Below, piece by piece: positions 25,818 through 35,032 of a stretch of 64,000 bases of DNA. This stretch comes from an uncultured Aquimarina sp. (GTDB lineage Bacteria > Bacteroidota > Bacteroidia > Flavobacteriales > Flavobacteriaceae), in contig CANLYR010000003.1 of the NCBI GenBank assembly GCA_947495425.1, positions 62,001-126,000 of the forward strand, in the 5' to 3' direction. A program made the translations under genes and the position numbers. The notes beneath the pieces are model-generated. The model worked only from the letters and a program-made list of their open reading frames with translations. It searched no databases and had not been told where the DNA came from. The stretch's first letter is position 1. Each line of letters starts with the position of its first letter.

Positions 25818-26705
25818 CTAGAACACAGCCCTTACTCCTATATTAAATGTTTCTCCCAGCCCTGTATTATTACCACCTACAAAATTTGTGTACAACGTCT
25901 CAATATTTAGTTCTTTAGTGAGTTGGTATTTGGCGCCACCGCCTAATGCTGTAAAACTTTGATCAAAATCATTACCCAAATCAATTAATTCTGAATGTTG
26001 TGCCAATACTAAGACCGTAAATTTAGCACTCGGAAAATAACTAAAAAAGATTCCCGGTGTTAATCGCAGGCTATTATTGGCAAAACTATCCTCTTCTTCT
26101 CCAAAATTCAACTCAGAATTTAACTCACCAAAAAGCTGAAATTTATTTCCCGAAAACGTATGGTCATAAAAAAAGCGATTCTGCCATGTATATCCATTTT
26201 GATCTAGGAAAACTCCGTTCTCGGTTTCATTATCTACCAATGGAATAAAAAATGAACTCTGTATCGAGAAATTGTTCACATTGGCTAACGGTACAAATTT
26301 TACTGAAGGTGCAATAGAAGTGAGCCCGGATCTTGCTGAGCTGCTTTCTCCATCAAATTTAAAAACGTCAAGAGCATCTCTACCGGCCACCACATTCGAT
26401 CTAAATTCTAAGATGGCTCCTACATTCCAACGCTTATTACTGCCAACTCCGGTGTAGGCTTCTAATGTTGAAGTAAAAAAGGTTTGCCTGGGGATATCTT
26501 GTTTTTCTCCGCCAAGACCAAAGAGATCTTCGGTTTCTGTATATAAATTGTTAAACCATTTGATATCATATTGCCCTTTTCCAATGAGTTTAGAAGGAGT
26601 TAATGTTTGAATTACTGATCCCTGAACTTCTTCCTGATCTTGAGTAAACCCCAAAGCCATGATAAAAAAAGTGAGTCCAGTTATTGCTATTTTTTTTGTT
26701 TTCAT
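25818..26705 (-). CDS. Outer-membrane beta-barrel protein (putative transporter/porin)
   Basis: The 295-residue protein has a signal peptide (MKTKKIAITGLTFFIMALGF) and then a pattern of amphipathic strands (FFTSTLEAYTGVGSNKRWNVGAILEFRS, NNFSIQSSFFIPLV, LTPGIFFSYFPSAKFTVLVLAQ). It ends ETFNIGVRAVF, with the terminal aromatic typical of outer-membrane barrels. It resembles the generic MetA-pathway/phenol-degradation-type barrels seen in Bacteroidota. No substrate can be assigned. It lies 82 bp after the DUF547 gene on the same strand. Confidence 0.65.
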   Translation of the reverse strand: MKTKKIAITGLTFFIMALGFTQDQEEVQGSVIQTLTPSKLIGKGQYDIKWFNNLYTETEDLFGLGGEKQDIPRQTFFTSTLEAYTGVGSNKRWNVGAILEFRSNVVAGRDALDVFKFDGESSSARSGLTSIAPSVKFVPLANVNNFSIQSSFFIPLVDNETENGVFLDQNGYTWQNRFFYDHTFSGNKFQLFGELNSELNFGEEEDSFANNSLRLTPGIFFSYFPSAKFTVLVLAQHSELIDLGNDFDQSFTALGGGAKYQLTKELNIETLYTNFVGGNNTGLGETFNIGVRAVF

Positions 26706-26787
26706 TTTTGAATTTTTTTTACATAAGTACTCACTAAATGTATGTTTTTTTGAAAGTACTTATCAAAACATGAGTTGTTATAAAATT

Positions 26788-27498
26788 TTATTTGATTTCG
26801 TTTAAACTCCAGTTATAAAGGTAATAAGAAACCTTGGCACCAGCCGGGATTTTTTCCTTTCTAAACTGATTCACAAAATCAATTTCAGAACCGTTTCGGG
26901 TAAAATCCTCTTTATACCACTCAAAAATCTCCGATAATTGAACTTTATTTCCTTTTACTTTAATAAAATTAGGATCATTAAGTGATTTTTCTGTTTGGCG
27001 TTGTAGTTGCTGTTCCAAAATAGCAGGTTTATATGCAGAATTAATTATAGGAGGGCATCCCAAACCGGCACAAACCAATGCAAAATGAAAACGTGCTTCT
27101 TCAGGAAAATTTTTACGCAAAATTTTGTTTTCTAAGTCATTAAGTGTGGTTTCTTTCCCTCCTAAGGTATACGTAATTTTATCAAAAAATCCTTTAATAT
27201 CCAGTGGAGATTTAACAGGGTGTTGTCGTATTATTCCTTTTATAACTGCCAGATTATAAGCATTGATATAAAATGCCTGATATGTTTTTGAATCACTCTT
27301 AAAGACTGAAATTTTTGAAGCCATATCCAATAATTGATCTAAAGATGCAGTATCCTTTTTAACACTACTATATTTTACTTTACCATTAGCGACATATGTC
27401 CTAAAAAAAGTATCGGTTTTAGCAAAAAAGTCGGTAGTATTTTGAGAAAATCCAAATCGGATAGCGAACATACATACTATAATTATTATCTTTTTCAT
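26788..27498 (-). CDS. Secreted DUF547-domain protein
   Basis: The 236-residue protein has a signal peptide (MKKIIIIVCMFAIRFGFSQ). The DUF547 domain shows its usual motifs: YQAFYINAYNLAVIKGII, TLNDLENKILRKNF, RFHFALVCAGLGCPPI and LSEIFEWYKEDF. The cysteine-containing ALVCAGLGCPP motif with the upstream INAYN resembles a papain/transglutaminase-like core, but activity of this family is unproven. It may start a minus-strand run with the barrel, glycosidase and Omp85 genes, and is divergent from the redox pair at 27815. Confidence 0.85.
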   Translation of the reverse strand: MKKIIIIVCMFAIRFGFSQNTTDFFAKTDTFFRTYVANGKVKYSSVKKDTASLDQLLDMASKISVFKSDSKTYQAFYINAYNLAVIKGIIRQHPVKSPLDIKGFFDKITYTLGGKETTLNDLENKILRKNFPEEARFHFALVCAGLGCPPIINSAYKPAILEQQLQRQTEKSLNDPNFIKVKGNKVQLSEIFEWYKEDFTRNGSEIDFVNQFRKEKIPAGAKVSYYLYNWSLNEIK

Positions 27499-27814
27499 GA
27501 TTTATCGTTTACTATTTTTTTATAAAAACTGAATTCAAAATATAGGTTAAGTTGTTAAAATTTATTTGTGCAACGGGAATTCAGTCGAAGGGTATATGAG
27601 CAACTTACAAACGAATTAACATTTTGTTTATCAAACTATATATATCTTAAAAATTGGAAAATGCGTTCGAAAAATGAGGCTAGCCCTTACAAGAGATTCT
27701 GATTTTTAGATTCATTCTAAATTAATGCAGCCGCTTAAGTTCTTATATTTATGATCGACTTACTCTCAGAAGTATTGGCTTCTTAGTAAATATTGACAAT
27801 CAACACAAATCTTT
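27499..27814. other. Divergent promoter gap
   Basis: These 316 AT-rich bases separate the DUF547 gene from the FAD oxidoreductase gene. I see no RNA gene, strong hairpin or clear TAnnTTTG promoter in it. Confidence 0.4.
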
Positions 27815-29119
27815 ATGGAAGAGCATATAGCTATTATCGGAAATGGAATTTCAGGAGTCACGGCCGCAAGACATATCCGGAAAAATTCTAATAAGCATAT
27901 TACAATCATCTCTGCCGAAACTGATTATTTCTTTTCGCGTACCGCATTAATGTATGTCTATATGGGACATATGAAATTTGAACACACACAACCCTACGAG
28001 GATTGGTTTTGGGAAAAAAACCGAATCGAACTTAGAAAAGGTTTGGTTTCAAAAATCAATCATGAAGAAAATAAGCTTGAATTTAGCAATGGCGAAGTCG
28101 TGAAATATGATAAATTAATCATCGCTACAGGTTCTAAACCTAATAAATTTGGATGGCCAGGACAAGACCTGGATGGGGTAATGGGCATGTATCACAAACA
28201 GGATCTCCAAAATCTTGAAAAATATGCCCCTAATAATAAGGTATGTAAACGTGCCGTAATCGTAGGTGGTGGATTGATCGGTATAGAACTGGCCGAAATG
28301 TTACATTCTCGTGATATTCCTGTGACCTTTTTGGTGAGAGAAGAAAGTTTTTGGAATGGAGTATTGCCAGCTGGCGAAAGTGGTATGATCAATAGACATA
28401 TCAAAAATCACCATATAGACCTGAGACTAGCGACCAATCTAAAAGAAATTATTTCTGATGATGCTGGCAAAGTTAAAGCCGTTGTTATTCAGGAAACTGG
28501 CGAGGTGATTGATTGTGATGTGGTGGGATTAACTGCGGGAGTAGCGCCTAATGTAGATTTCATAAAAGATTCTGGGATCGAATTGGGTCGCGGTGTAAAA
28601 GTAAATCGCTTTCTCGAAACTAATATCCAAAATATATACGCCATTGGTGATTGCGCAGAGCAGCACGAAGCTATTGGCTTGCGACGCCCCATCGAAGCCG
28701 TTTGGTATACCGGTCGTATGATGGGTGAAACCGTAGCACAAACCATCTGCGGAAACAAAATTGAATATAAACCCGGGCACTGGTTTAATAGTGCTAAGTT
28801 TTTAGATATTGAATATCAAACCTACGGCTGGGTATTTGGAAAGCCACAAGAGTATGAACAACAGTTTCACTGGATACATCAGGATGACACCAAATGCATC
28901 ACAGTATCATATCATAAAGAGACACAAGAATTTTTGGGAATCAATACATTCGGAATCAGAATGCGTCACGAAATTTTTGATCGGTGGTTGACTGAAAAAA
29001 GAGATGTAGACTACGTGATGCAACATCTCTCTGAAGCCAATTTTGATCCAGAATTCTATTCGGTACATGAACCCGAAGTTCTTTCTGCCTATAAAAAATC
29101 ACAACTACAAACTGCATAA
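27815..29119 (+). CDS. NAD(P)/FAD-dependent oxidoreductase (pyridine nucleotide-disulfide reductase fold)
   Basis: The 434-residue protein has an N-terminal FAD-binding motif (IIGNGISGVTAARHIRK) and a second, NAD(P)H-binding Rossmann motif (VIVGGGLIGIELAEML) near residue 150. The second FAD motif is NIYAIGDCAEQ near 275. There is no redox-active CxxxxC pair, so it belongs with the rubredoxin/ferredoxin-reductase and nitrite-reductase-like enzymes rather than disulfide reductases. It lies 51 bp before a membrane 4Fe-4S protein gene, which suggests that the two form an electron-transfer pair (inference). Confidence 0.85.
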   Translation: MEEHIAIIGNGISGVTAARHIRKNSNKHITIISAETDYFFSRTALMYVYMGHMKFEHTQPYEDWFWEKNRIELRKGLVSKINHEENKLEFSNGEVVKYDKLIIATGSKPNKFGWPGQDLDGVMGMYHKQDLQNLEKYAPNNKVCKRAVIVGGGLIGIELAEMLHSRDIPVTFLVREESFWNGVLPAGESGMINRHIKNHHIDLRLATNLKEIISDDAGKVKAVVIQETGEVIDCDVVGLTAGVAPNVDFIKDSGIELGRGVKVNRFLETNIQNIYAIGDCAEQHEAIGLRRPIEAVWYTGRMMGETVAQTICGNKIEYKPGHWFNSAKFLDIEYQTYGWVFGKPQEYEQQFHWIHQDDTKCITVSYHKETQEFLGINTFGIRMRHEIFDRWLTEKRDVDYVMQHLSEANFDPEFYSVHEPEVLSAYKKSQLQTA

Positions 29120-29170
29120 AAATAAAGTGATCTGCTAATTCGATTATCTGATCTTTTAAAACATAAAACA

Positions 29171-30769
29171 ATGAGTAATAAACTAAATCACAGCATGTCA
29201 CTTGCCAGCCCAGAACCAAAAGGCTTAAGTATCACACAAAAAATAGCATCAGCCATTGGTCTTATAGGACTTTTTATTTTAGTGTTAGCCTTGTTTAATA
29301 CCGATTTTCCTAATCAAGGAGCTTTTTTAACAGCTGCTTTGATACTAATTACAGGGGGAACCATCTTATTTGCTAATGATGCCTACCTTACAAAACTCGA
29401 AGGAATCAAAAATGATGGTGTTTGGTTTAAATCTATCTCATCAAGAGGAGTTTTAGGATGGCTTACTGGGGTTGGATTAACCACATTTTACATCGTTCTG
29501 TATTTTTATGCAGATCTACTGGGTTTGGGAACCAATGGGGAGGCTAACACAGGATTGGTAGCTTTATTTGATCCTTTGAGTAGCGTATTGAGTGGTAATC
29601 CTGCTAGTCAATGGTTTGTCTATGGAACCTTATATACCATCGCAATTATTGCATTTGGTTATAAATTTATTTTAAAATATAGACATAACCGTTATCAACA
29701 GATTCGTACAGTTTCAGTGATGTTTTTTCAACTGGGGTTTGCTTTTTTGATTCCAGAGTTTATGGCTCGTTTAAATTCAGAAACTTTTAAACTACCCTAT
29801 TATGATTTAAAAAACATATGGCCGCTCAACTATTATAATTTTGAACAATATCGAATTGATGAATTTATTAATGCAGGTAATATTGGTTTGGCATTATTAA
29901 TATTTGGAGTCGCTTCAATTTTTATTATTACTCCGATTCTTACCTATAAGTTTGGAAAAAGATGGTACTGTTCCTGGGTTTGTGGATGTGGCGGATTGGC
30001 AGAAACTGCCGGAGACTCTTTCAGACAATTATCGAGCAAAAAAATGAGTGCCTGGAAACTCGAGCGCTGGTTGATCCATACCGTGCTTGTATTTGTTGTT
30101 ATTATGACTACTGCAGTAGTGTATACGTATCTTGGCTATGATCCAAACAAATATTGGCTTACCAAAAATGTGTTTTTGATGAGTGTGGCCGGGTTTCTTA
30201 CCTTCATTTTTGCCGGAGTGATGATTTTCAAAAGAAAAGAATTAGGTAAAGATGCAAAATATGGTGCAGTAGGATATTTTGTTGTAATTATGCTTTTGAT
30301 TGGTATTCATGTATTTGGTGATACAGGTAAGATATTCTTCCTTAAAGCTGAAACCTTAAGATCTTCTTATGGGTTTATGATTGGCTCTATCTTTTCTGGT
30401 GTAATTGGTACTGGTTTTTATCCTATTTTGGGGAACAGAGCCTGGTGTAGATTTGGTTGCCCGATGGCAGCAATACTAGGATTTCAACAACGATTATTCT
30501 CAAAATTTAGAATTACTACTAATGGCGGTCAATGTATCTCATGTGGTAACTGCTCTACCTATTGCGAGATGGGAATTGATGTACGCTCATATGCCCAAAA
30601 AGGTGAGAACATAGTAAGATCAAGCTGTGTAGGTTGTGGAATCTGCTCTGCAGTATGCCCCAGAGGAGTGCTTAAACTAGAAAATGATACCTTAAAAGGG
30701 CGAATTAATCCTACAGAAGTATTGTTAGGAAATGATGTTGATCTAATGAATCATTTGAATAATAAATAA
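29171..30769 (+). CDS. Multi-spanning membrane 4Fe-4S protein, NapH/NosR/FixG-like
   Basis: The 532-residue protein has eight or more membrane helices, starting with KIASAIGLIGLFILVLALF. Two cytoplasmic-type cysteine loops appear, WYCSWVCGCGGLAETAGD (near 265) and RAWCRFGCPMAAILGF (near 425). Two classic 4Fe-4S motifs follow near 454 and 485 (CISCGNCSTYCEMG and CVGCGICSAVCPRG). This arrangement is that of NapH-type quinol-linked electron carriers. It is the second gene of an operon with the FAD oxidoreductase. A second ATG at 29195 is possible. The final electron acceptor is not evident. Confidence 0.85.
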   Translation: MSNKLNHSMSLASPEPKGLSITQKIASAIGLIGLFILVLALFNTDFPNQGAFLTAALILITGGTILFANDAYLTKLEGIKNDGVWFKSISSRGVLGWLTGVGLTTFYIVLYFYADLLGLGTNGEANTGLVALFDPLSSVLSGNPASQWFVYGTLYTIAIIAFGYKFILKYRHNRYQQIRTVSVMFFQLGFAFLIPEFMARLNSETFKLPYYDLKNIWPLNYYNFEQYRIDEFINAGNIGLALLIFGVASIFIITPILTYKFGKRWYCSWVCGCGGLAETAGDSFRQLSSKKMSAWKLERWLIHTVLVFVVIMTTAVVYTYLGYDPNKYWLTKNVFLMSVAGFLTFIFAGVMIFKRKELGKDAKYGAVGYFVVIMLLIGIHVFGDTGKIFFLKAETLRSSYGFMIGSIFSGVIGTGFYPILGNRAWCRFGCPMAAILGFQQRLFSKFRITTNGGQCISCGNCSTYCEMGIDVRSYAQKGENIVRSSCVGCGICSAVCPRGVLKLENDTLKGRINPTEVLLGNDVDLMNHLNNK

Positions 30770-30800
30770 CCCGTTAACATCTCAATAGTATAACGCACCA

Positions 30801-30832
30801 AGTGCCATATCTAAATTAGGTATGGCATTTTT
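30801..30832. terminator. Terminator between convergent genes
   Basis: TGCCATATCT (30803-30812) pairs with AGGTATGGCA (30818-30827), with one G-U pair, followed by a T-run. It serves the 4Fe-4S gene and possibly the opposing kinase gene, whose stop is at 30839. Confidence 0.65.
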
Positions 30833-30838
30833 TAATTT

Positions 30839-32104
30839 CTAGGAAGCTTGTTGATTAACAGGAAAATACATGCAAATAGTAGTGCCTTGGTTGTATTGAC
30901 TCTGTATCTCAAATATACCGTTTTGTTTTTCGACCAATTTTTTAGAAATACTTAATCCATAACCACTGCCTTTTTCATTATTAGTACCAGAGGTACTTTC
31001 ATTTTTATCATTGACAAAAAGCATGTTTAATTTTTTCTCACACATTCCTATTCCGTTGTCAACAACATCAATTCTAATCTGATCACCTACTTTTTCTGAT
31101 TGTACAATAATTTCAGAACCAGAATGTGAAAATTTAATAGCATTTGCAATTAAATTCCTCATTACAGTCTCCATCATCATAGGATTTATAGTAAGTTCTA
31201 AATGATCAGGAATGTTATTAATTATTATAATTTCTTTTTTCTTTATTTTAATTTCAGAAAAATCAATAACTCGTTTGATGGTAGCGCTCAGATATGTTTT
31301 TTCTAATAAAACTTCATATTTGTGCTGATACGTGTTCCCCCATTGTAGCAGGTCTTCCAGTAATTGATTTCCTTTATCAGCAGATTCAATCAACAACGCT
31401 TTTATTTCTTCCTTTTCAGATTCGTCTTCTACATCATGTATCATTTCGACTAATGATTTTAGCTGAAAAAAGGGGGTTCGTAGATCATGCCCAATAATCC
31501 TAAAAAGTTGATCCTTTGCCTTGTTCATTTTCTTGAGTTCTTCATTTTGATCTTTGATGAGAACATTAGCCTCTTTTAATTTTTGAGCCAACTTTACAAA
31601 GGCACTTTGACTAGTATATGACATAATTCCTGCTCCACACACAATCATACCATGATAAATAAATTTATCGATAGGATACTCACTGCCTACTGTAAAAAAA
31701 CAAAAAAGAACAAAAAAGAAATTAAAAATCAATAAATTTTTTACCTGCTTGTAGTGCATGAGCATTAACAATGATAAAATCATTTCCGATTGCAAAAAAA
31801 CGGGCTCAAACTTGAAATTTGGATCAAAATATCCAATAATTACACTAGCAAGTATAGCACCTACAATAGAATATATGGATACTGCAAATAAATTTGACTT
31901 GTTTATCAATCTATATCTAAATGCAATGTATCCAAGAATCATAAAGCTAAGAACAATAATATCTCTAATGCAATAATAGCTAAGTCCTCCTTCAAGAAAT
32001 TCATTTAAAATATGAATACAGGTACCTGGCATTATAATAAATAATACTGGAGTCAGTACTTTATCAAATTTAGAAAGGGGATATTTTTTCTTCATACGCA
32101 ACAT
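30839..32104 (-). CDS. Membrane sensor histidine kinase
   Basis: The 421-residue protein has six hydrophobic helices in residues 15-165 and a coiled coil at about 165-200. The H-box FRIIGHDLRTPF carries the phospho-accepting H206. The ATPase domain shows MRNLIANAIKFSHSG (N box), VDNGIGM (G1) and KGSGYGLSISKKLVEK (G2). No response regulator gene is adjacent, so it is an orphan kinase here. An internal ATG at 32095 is an alternative start. The membrane part is not a recognised sensor domain, so the signal is unknown. Confidence 0.88.
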   Translation of the reverse strand: MLRMKKKYPLSKFDKVLTPVLFIIMPGTCIHILNEFLEGGLSYYCIRDIIVLSFMILGYIAFRYRLINKSNLFAVSIYSIVGAILASVIIGYFDPNFKFEPVFLQSEMILSLLMLMHYKQVKNLLIFNFFFVLFCFFTVGSEYPIDKFIYHGMIVCGAGIMSYTSQSAFVKLAQKLKEANVLIKDQNEELKKMNKAKDQLFRIIGHDLRTPFFQLKSLVEMIHDVEDESEKEEIKALLIESADKGNQLLEDLLQWGNTYQHKYEVLLEKTYLSATIKRVIDFSEIKIKKKEIIIINNIPDHLELTINPMMMETVMRNLIANAIKFSHSGSEIIVQSEKVGDQIRIDVVDNGIGMCEKKLNMLFVNDKNESTSGTNNEKGSGYGLSISKKLVEKQNGIFEIQSQYNQGTTICMYFPVNQQAS

Positions 32105-32384
32105 ATTGTAATAGTCACAAATTCATTATATCAAATCATAGCTGTATAAGTACAGCTAAACCCCGAATTGCAATTTAATAAATAATTAACAAATAAAGAA
32201 AGAAATAACTTACTTTTTATAAATAAAAAATTGATTAAAATCTTTTTAAAACCAGATTTATCGCTGAAATACACAAAAACTAGTTAATAAATATTAATCA
32301 CAAACATGAATTATGGGTAACTCTTGATTTTTTTGTTAGTAATCAATTTTATTTTCGTCTGATAAAGCCTACAAATCGATCATT

Positions 32385-32867
32385 ATGGCCTATAAAGTAT
32401 TCATACTTCTTTTTTTAGTTTTCTTTTCAGGAAATGGAATGGTTTTTAATAAAGAATACCACTATGAGTATTATGCTGATGGCACACTAAAAGCAGAAGG
32501 TTGGAAATCAGGCAATATTAAAGTAGATTTCTGGCATTTTTATCATTCAAATGGTAAGATTTCTCACGAGGGTCATTTTAAAAATAATAAAAAAAATGGG
32601 TACTGGTATTTTTACTCCAACACTAAGAAATTACTTAAAGAAGGGCATTTTGTTAATGGTAAAGCTGAAAAATGGTGGATTATTTACGATATTGCAGCCG
32701 GAATAACGCGAAAATATCAATATAAGAATAATAAAAAAGAAGGGTATTGTTTACTCTATAAAAAAAATAAACTTTTTAAAGCTGAACGATATATTGATAA
32801 TAAAAAAACTGGTGAATGGACCGATGTATTCAGTTTTAAAAGAGACAACCCTAATGCTTCTCTATAA
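32385..32867 (+). CDS. Exported MORN-variant (YwqK-like) repeat protein
   Basis: The 160-residue protein has a signal peptide (MAYKVFILLFLVFFSG) and about five to six MORN-variant repeats: YYADGTLKAEGWKSGN, YHSNGKISHEGHFKNNKKNG, YSNTKKLLKEGHFVNGK, YKNNKKEGYCLLYKK, YIDNKKTGEW. Such repeats form an extended beta ribbon. Its stop is immediately followed by the ATG of the GT2 gene at 32868, so it is the first gene of the glycosyltransferase operon and is probably translationally coupled. Its role in that pathway is unknown; it could be a partner or scaffold. Confidence 0.75.
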   Translation: MAYKVFILLFLVFFSGNGMVFNKEYHYEYYADGTLKAEGWKSGNIKVDFWHFYHSNGKISHEGHFKNNKKNGYWYFYSNTKKLLKEGHFVNGKAEKWWIIYDIAAGITRKYQYKNNKKEGYCLLYKKNKLFKAERYIDNKKTGEWTDVFSFKRDNPNASL

Positions 32868-33560
32868 ATGCCTCCAATCATAAATGTTATCATACCTGCT
32901 TACAATGAAGAAGCGTCTATTGCTCATGTAATTAAAGAAATTCCTGACATCGTTTCAGAGATTATAGTTGTGAGTAATAATTCTACAGATTCTACTGAAA
33001 GTGTAGCAAAACATGCCGGTGCAACTGTCCTTAAAGAGGAACAAAGAGGGTATGGATATGCATGCCTTAGAGGAATGGAATATATTGCATCAAAGGAACT
33101 CAAACCAAATATTATTGTATTTCTGGATGGTGATTACAGTGATTACCCTGAAGAACTTACTACTGTAATTGCTCCAATTATAAACAATGATATTGATTTA
33201 GTAATTGGATCCAGAGTTAAAAAATTACGAGAATCGGGTGCGATGACTTTCCCTCAAATTTTTGGCAACTGGCTAGCTACTAGTTTAATGACACTTTTTT
33301 TTAACGCAAAATTTACTGATCTTGGTCCTTTTAGAGCCATCAAGTATGACAAACTTTTGGCATTAGAGATGGAAGATAAAACGTATGGCTGGACCGTAGA
33401 GATGCAATTAAAAGTGTTGAAGAAAAAATATTCATATGTCGAGGTCCCAGTATCTTATAAAAAGAGAATAGGCGTCTCAAAAGTTTCAGGAACCATAAAA
33501 GGTGCTATATTTGCAGGCGTTAAGATTTTAAGTTGGATTTTTAAATATAGCTTTGCATAA
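32868..33560 (+). CDS. GT2 glycosyltransferase, dolichol-phosphate-mannose-synthase-like
   Basis: The 230-residue protein begins INVIIPAYNEEASIAHVI, with a DGDYSD metal/nucleotide motif near residue 87 and VIGSRVKKLRESGAM after it. Size and the conserved pattern TDLGPFRAIKYDKL and YGWTVEMQLKVL fit the DPM1-like class, which moves a hexose from a nucleotide sugar to a polyprenyl phosphate. It has no strong membrane helix apart from a weakly hydrophobic C-terminus. TAATG joins its stop to the next start. It would supply the donor for the GT-C enzyme at 35032 (inference). Confidence 0.8.
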   Translation: MPPIINVIIPAYNEEASIAHVIKEIPDIVSEIIVVSNNSTDSTESVAKHAGATVLKEEQRGYGYACLRGMEYIASKELKPNIIVFLDGDYSDYPEELTTVIAPIINNDIDLVIGSRVKKLRESGAMTFPQIFGNWLATSLMTLFFNAKFTDLGPFRAIKYDKLLALEMEDKTYGWTVEMQLKVLKKKYSYVEVPVSYKKRIGVSKVSGTIKGAIFAGVKILSWIFKYSFA

Positions 33561-35032
33561 TGGATGTTGCTATCATCATAACCTACACATTAGCCCTACT
33601 AATTATATTTTTATATAGTTTGGCACAGCTGAATCTACTTGTTAATTATCTAAAATCCCGAAAACAACCTGACAGTTCTCCTACTTTTGATTTTTCTAAA
33701 CAAGAAGAAATTCCTCACGTAACGATACAGCTACCGGTATTTAATGAATTGTATGTAATGGATCGTTTACTCAATAATATTGCATTACTAGAATATCCTA
33801 AAGACAAGCTAGAAATACAAGTATTGGATGATTCTACAGACGAATCAGTTGCTAGCACTGCTATGCATATCAAAAAGCTACAAGAAAAGGGGTTAGATAT
33901 ACAACATATTTGTCGGGATGACCGGACTGGTTTTAAAGCAGGAGCCCTAAAAGAGGGGTTAAAAATTGCTAAAGGAGAATATATTGCCATTTTTGATGCC
34001 GATTTCCTTCCCGAGAAACAATGGTTACTTCAGACTATTCCGTATTTTAAAGATGCAAACATTGGTGTAGTACAAACTCGATGGGGGCATATTAACAGAG
34101 ATTATTCTATGCTTACCAAAATCCAGGCATTTGCTTTGGATTTTCATTTTACAATGGAGCAAGTAGGTCGTAATTATAAAGATCATTTCATCAACTTTAA
34201 TGGCACAGCCGGCGTTTGGAGAAAAACCTGTATTGAGGATGCAGGAAATTGGCAAGGAGATACACTGACCGAAGATTTGGATCTAAGCTATCGCGCACAA
34301 TTAAAAAAGTGGAAATTTAAGTATCTTGAAGAAGTTGAAACTCCGGCTGAGTTACCTGTAGTAATCAGTGCCGCACGTTCTCAACAATTTAGATGGAACA
34401 AAGGTGCTGCAGAAAATTTTCAGAAACTATACTGGAAACTACTTAGAGACAAAACAGTTCCTTTTAAAACTAAATTTCATAGTTTTTTTCACTTACTCAA
34501 TAGTAGTATGTTCTTGTTAGTGTTATTGGTTGCTGTACTTAGTGTACCTGTGATGTATATCAAAAATAACAATCCAATGTTTAGCTGGTACTTTAATGTA
34601 ATTGCATTCTTTGCTTTAAGTACCGTAATATTTTTCTACTGCTACTGGCATACATTCAAAAAGATACACGGTAACGGATTCTGGAATTTTATGGAATATA
34701 TAAAAATGTTTTTTACCTTTTTCTCGATTGCAATGGGATTCTCTGTGCATAATTCTATGGCGGTTCTAGAAGGTCATTTTGGAAAGAAAAGTGAATTTGT
34801 TCGTACTCCAAAATTCAACATTGAAGCATTCAAAGGGTCCTGGAAAGAAAATAAATATATCAACAAAAATATTTCCGGAAACACGATTATAGAAGCTTTA
34901 TTAATGGGGTATTTTGGTTTTGCACTATATAGCGCATTTGTGCTTCAGGATTTTGGATTATTCCTGTTTCATATCATGTTATTTCTTGGATTTGGGTTTG
35001 TATTCTTAAAATCCGTGACTTCTAAATTCTGA
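33560..35032 (+). CDS. Processive-type membrane GT2 glycosyltransferase (cellulose-synthase-like)
   Basis: The 490-residue protein has an N-terminal helix (IIITYTLALLIIFLYSL), a GT-A domain and C-terminal helices from about 312. Motifs in order are VTIQLPVFNELYV, DDSTDES, DADFLP (near 145), TEDLDLSYRAQ (near 236) and QQFRWNKGAAE (near 274). The D,D,TED,QxxRW set is that of cellulose/chitin synthase-like and ceramide-glucosyltransferase-like enzymes. The start overlaps the previous stop by one base, and the same TGATG overlap links it to the GT-C gene. The product polymer or lipid is not known. Confidence 0.85.
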   Translation: MDVAIIITYTLALLIIFLYSLAQLNLLVNYLKSRKQPDSSPTFDFSKQEEIPHVTIQLPVFNELYVMDRLLNNIALLEYPKDKLEIQVLDDSTDESVASTAMHIKKLQEKGLDIQHICRDDRTGFKAGALKEGLKIAKGEYIAIFDADFLPEKQWLLQTIPYFKDANIGVVQTRWGHINRDYSMLTKIQAFALDFHFTMEQVGRNYKDHFINFNGTAGVWRKTCIEDAGNWQGDTLTEDLDLSYRAQLKKWKFKYLEEVETPAELPVVISAARSQQFRWNKGAAENFQKLYWKLLRDKTVPFKTKFHSFFHLLNSSMFLLVLLVAVLSVPVMYIKNNNPMFSWYFNVIAFFALSTVIFFYCYWHTFKKIHGNGFWNFMEYIKMFFTFFSIAMGFSVHNSMAVLEGHFGKKSEFVRTPKFNIEAFKGSWKENKYINKNISGNTIIEALLMGYFGFALYSAFVLQDFGLFLFHIMLFLGFGFVFLKSVTSKF

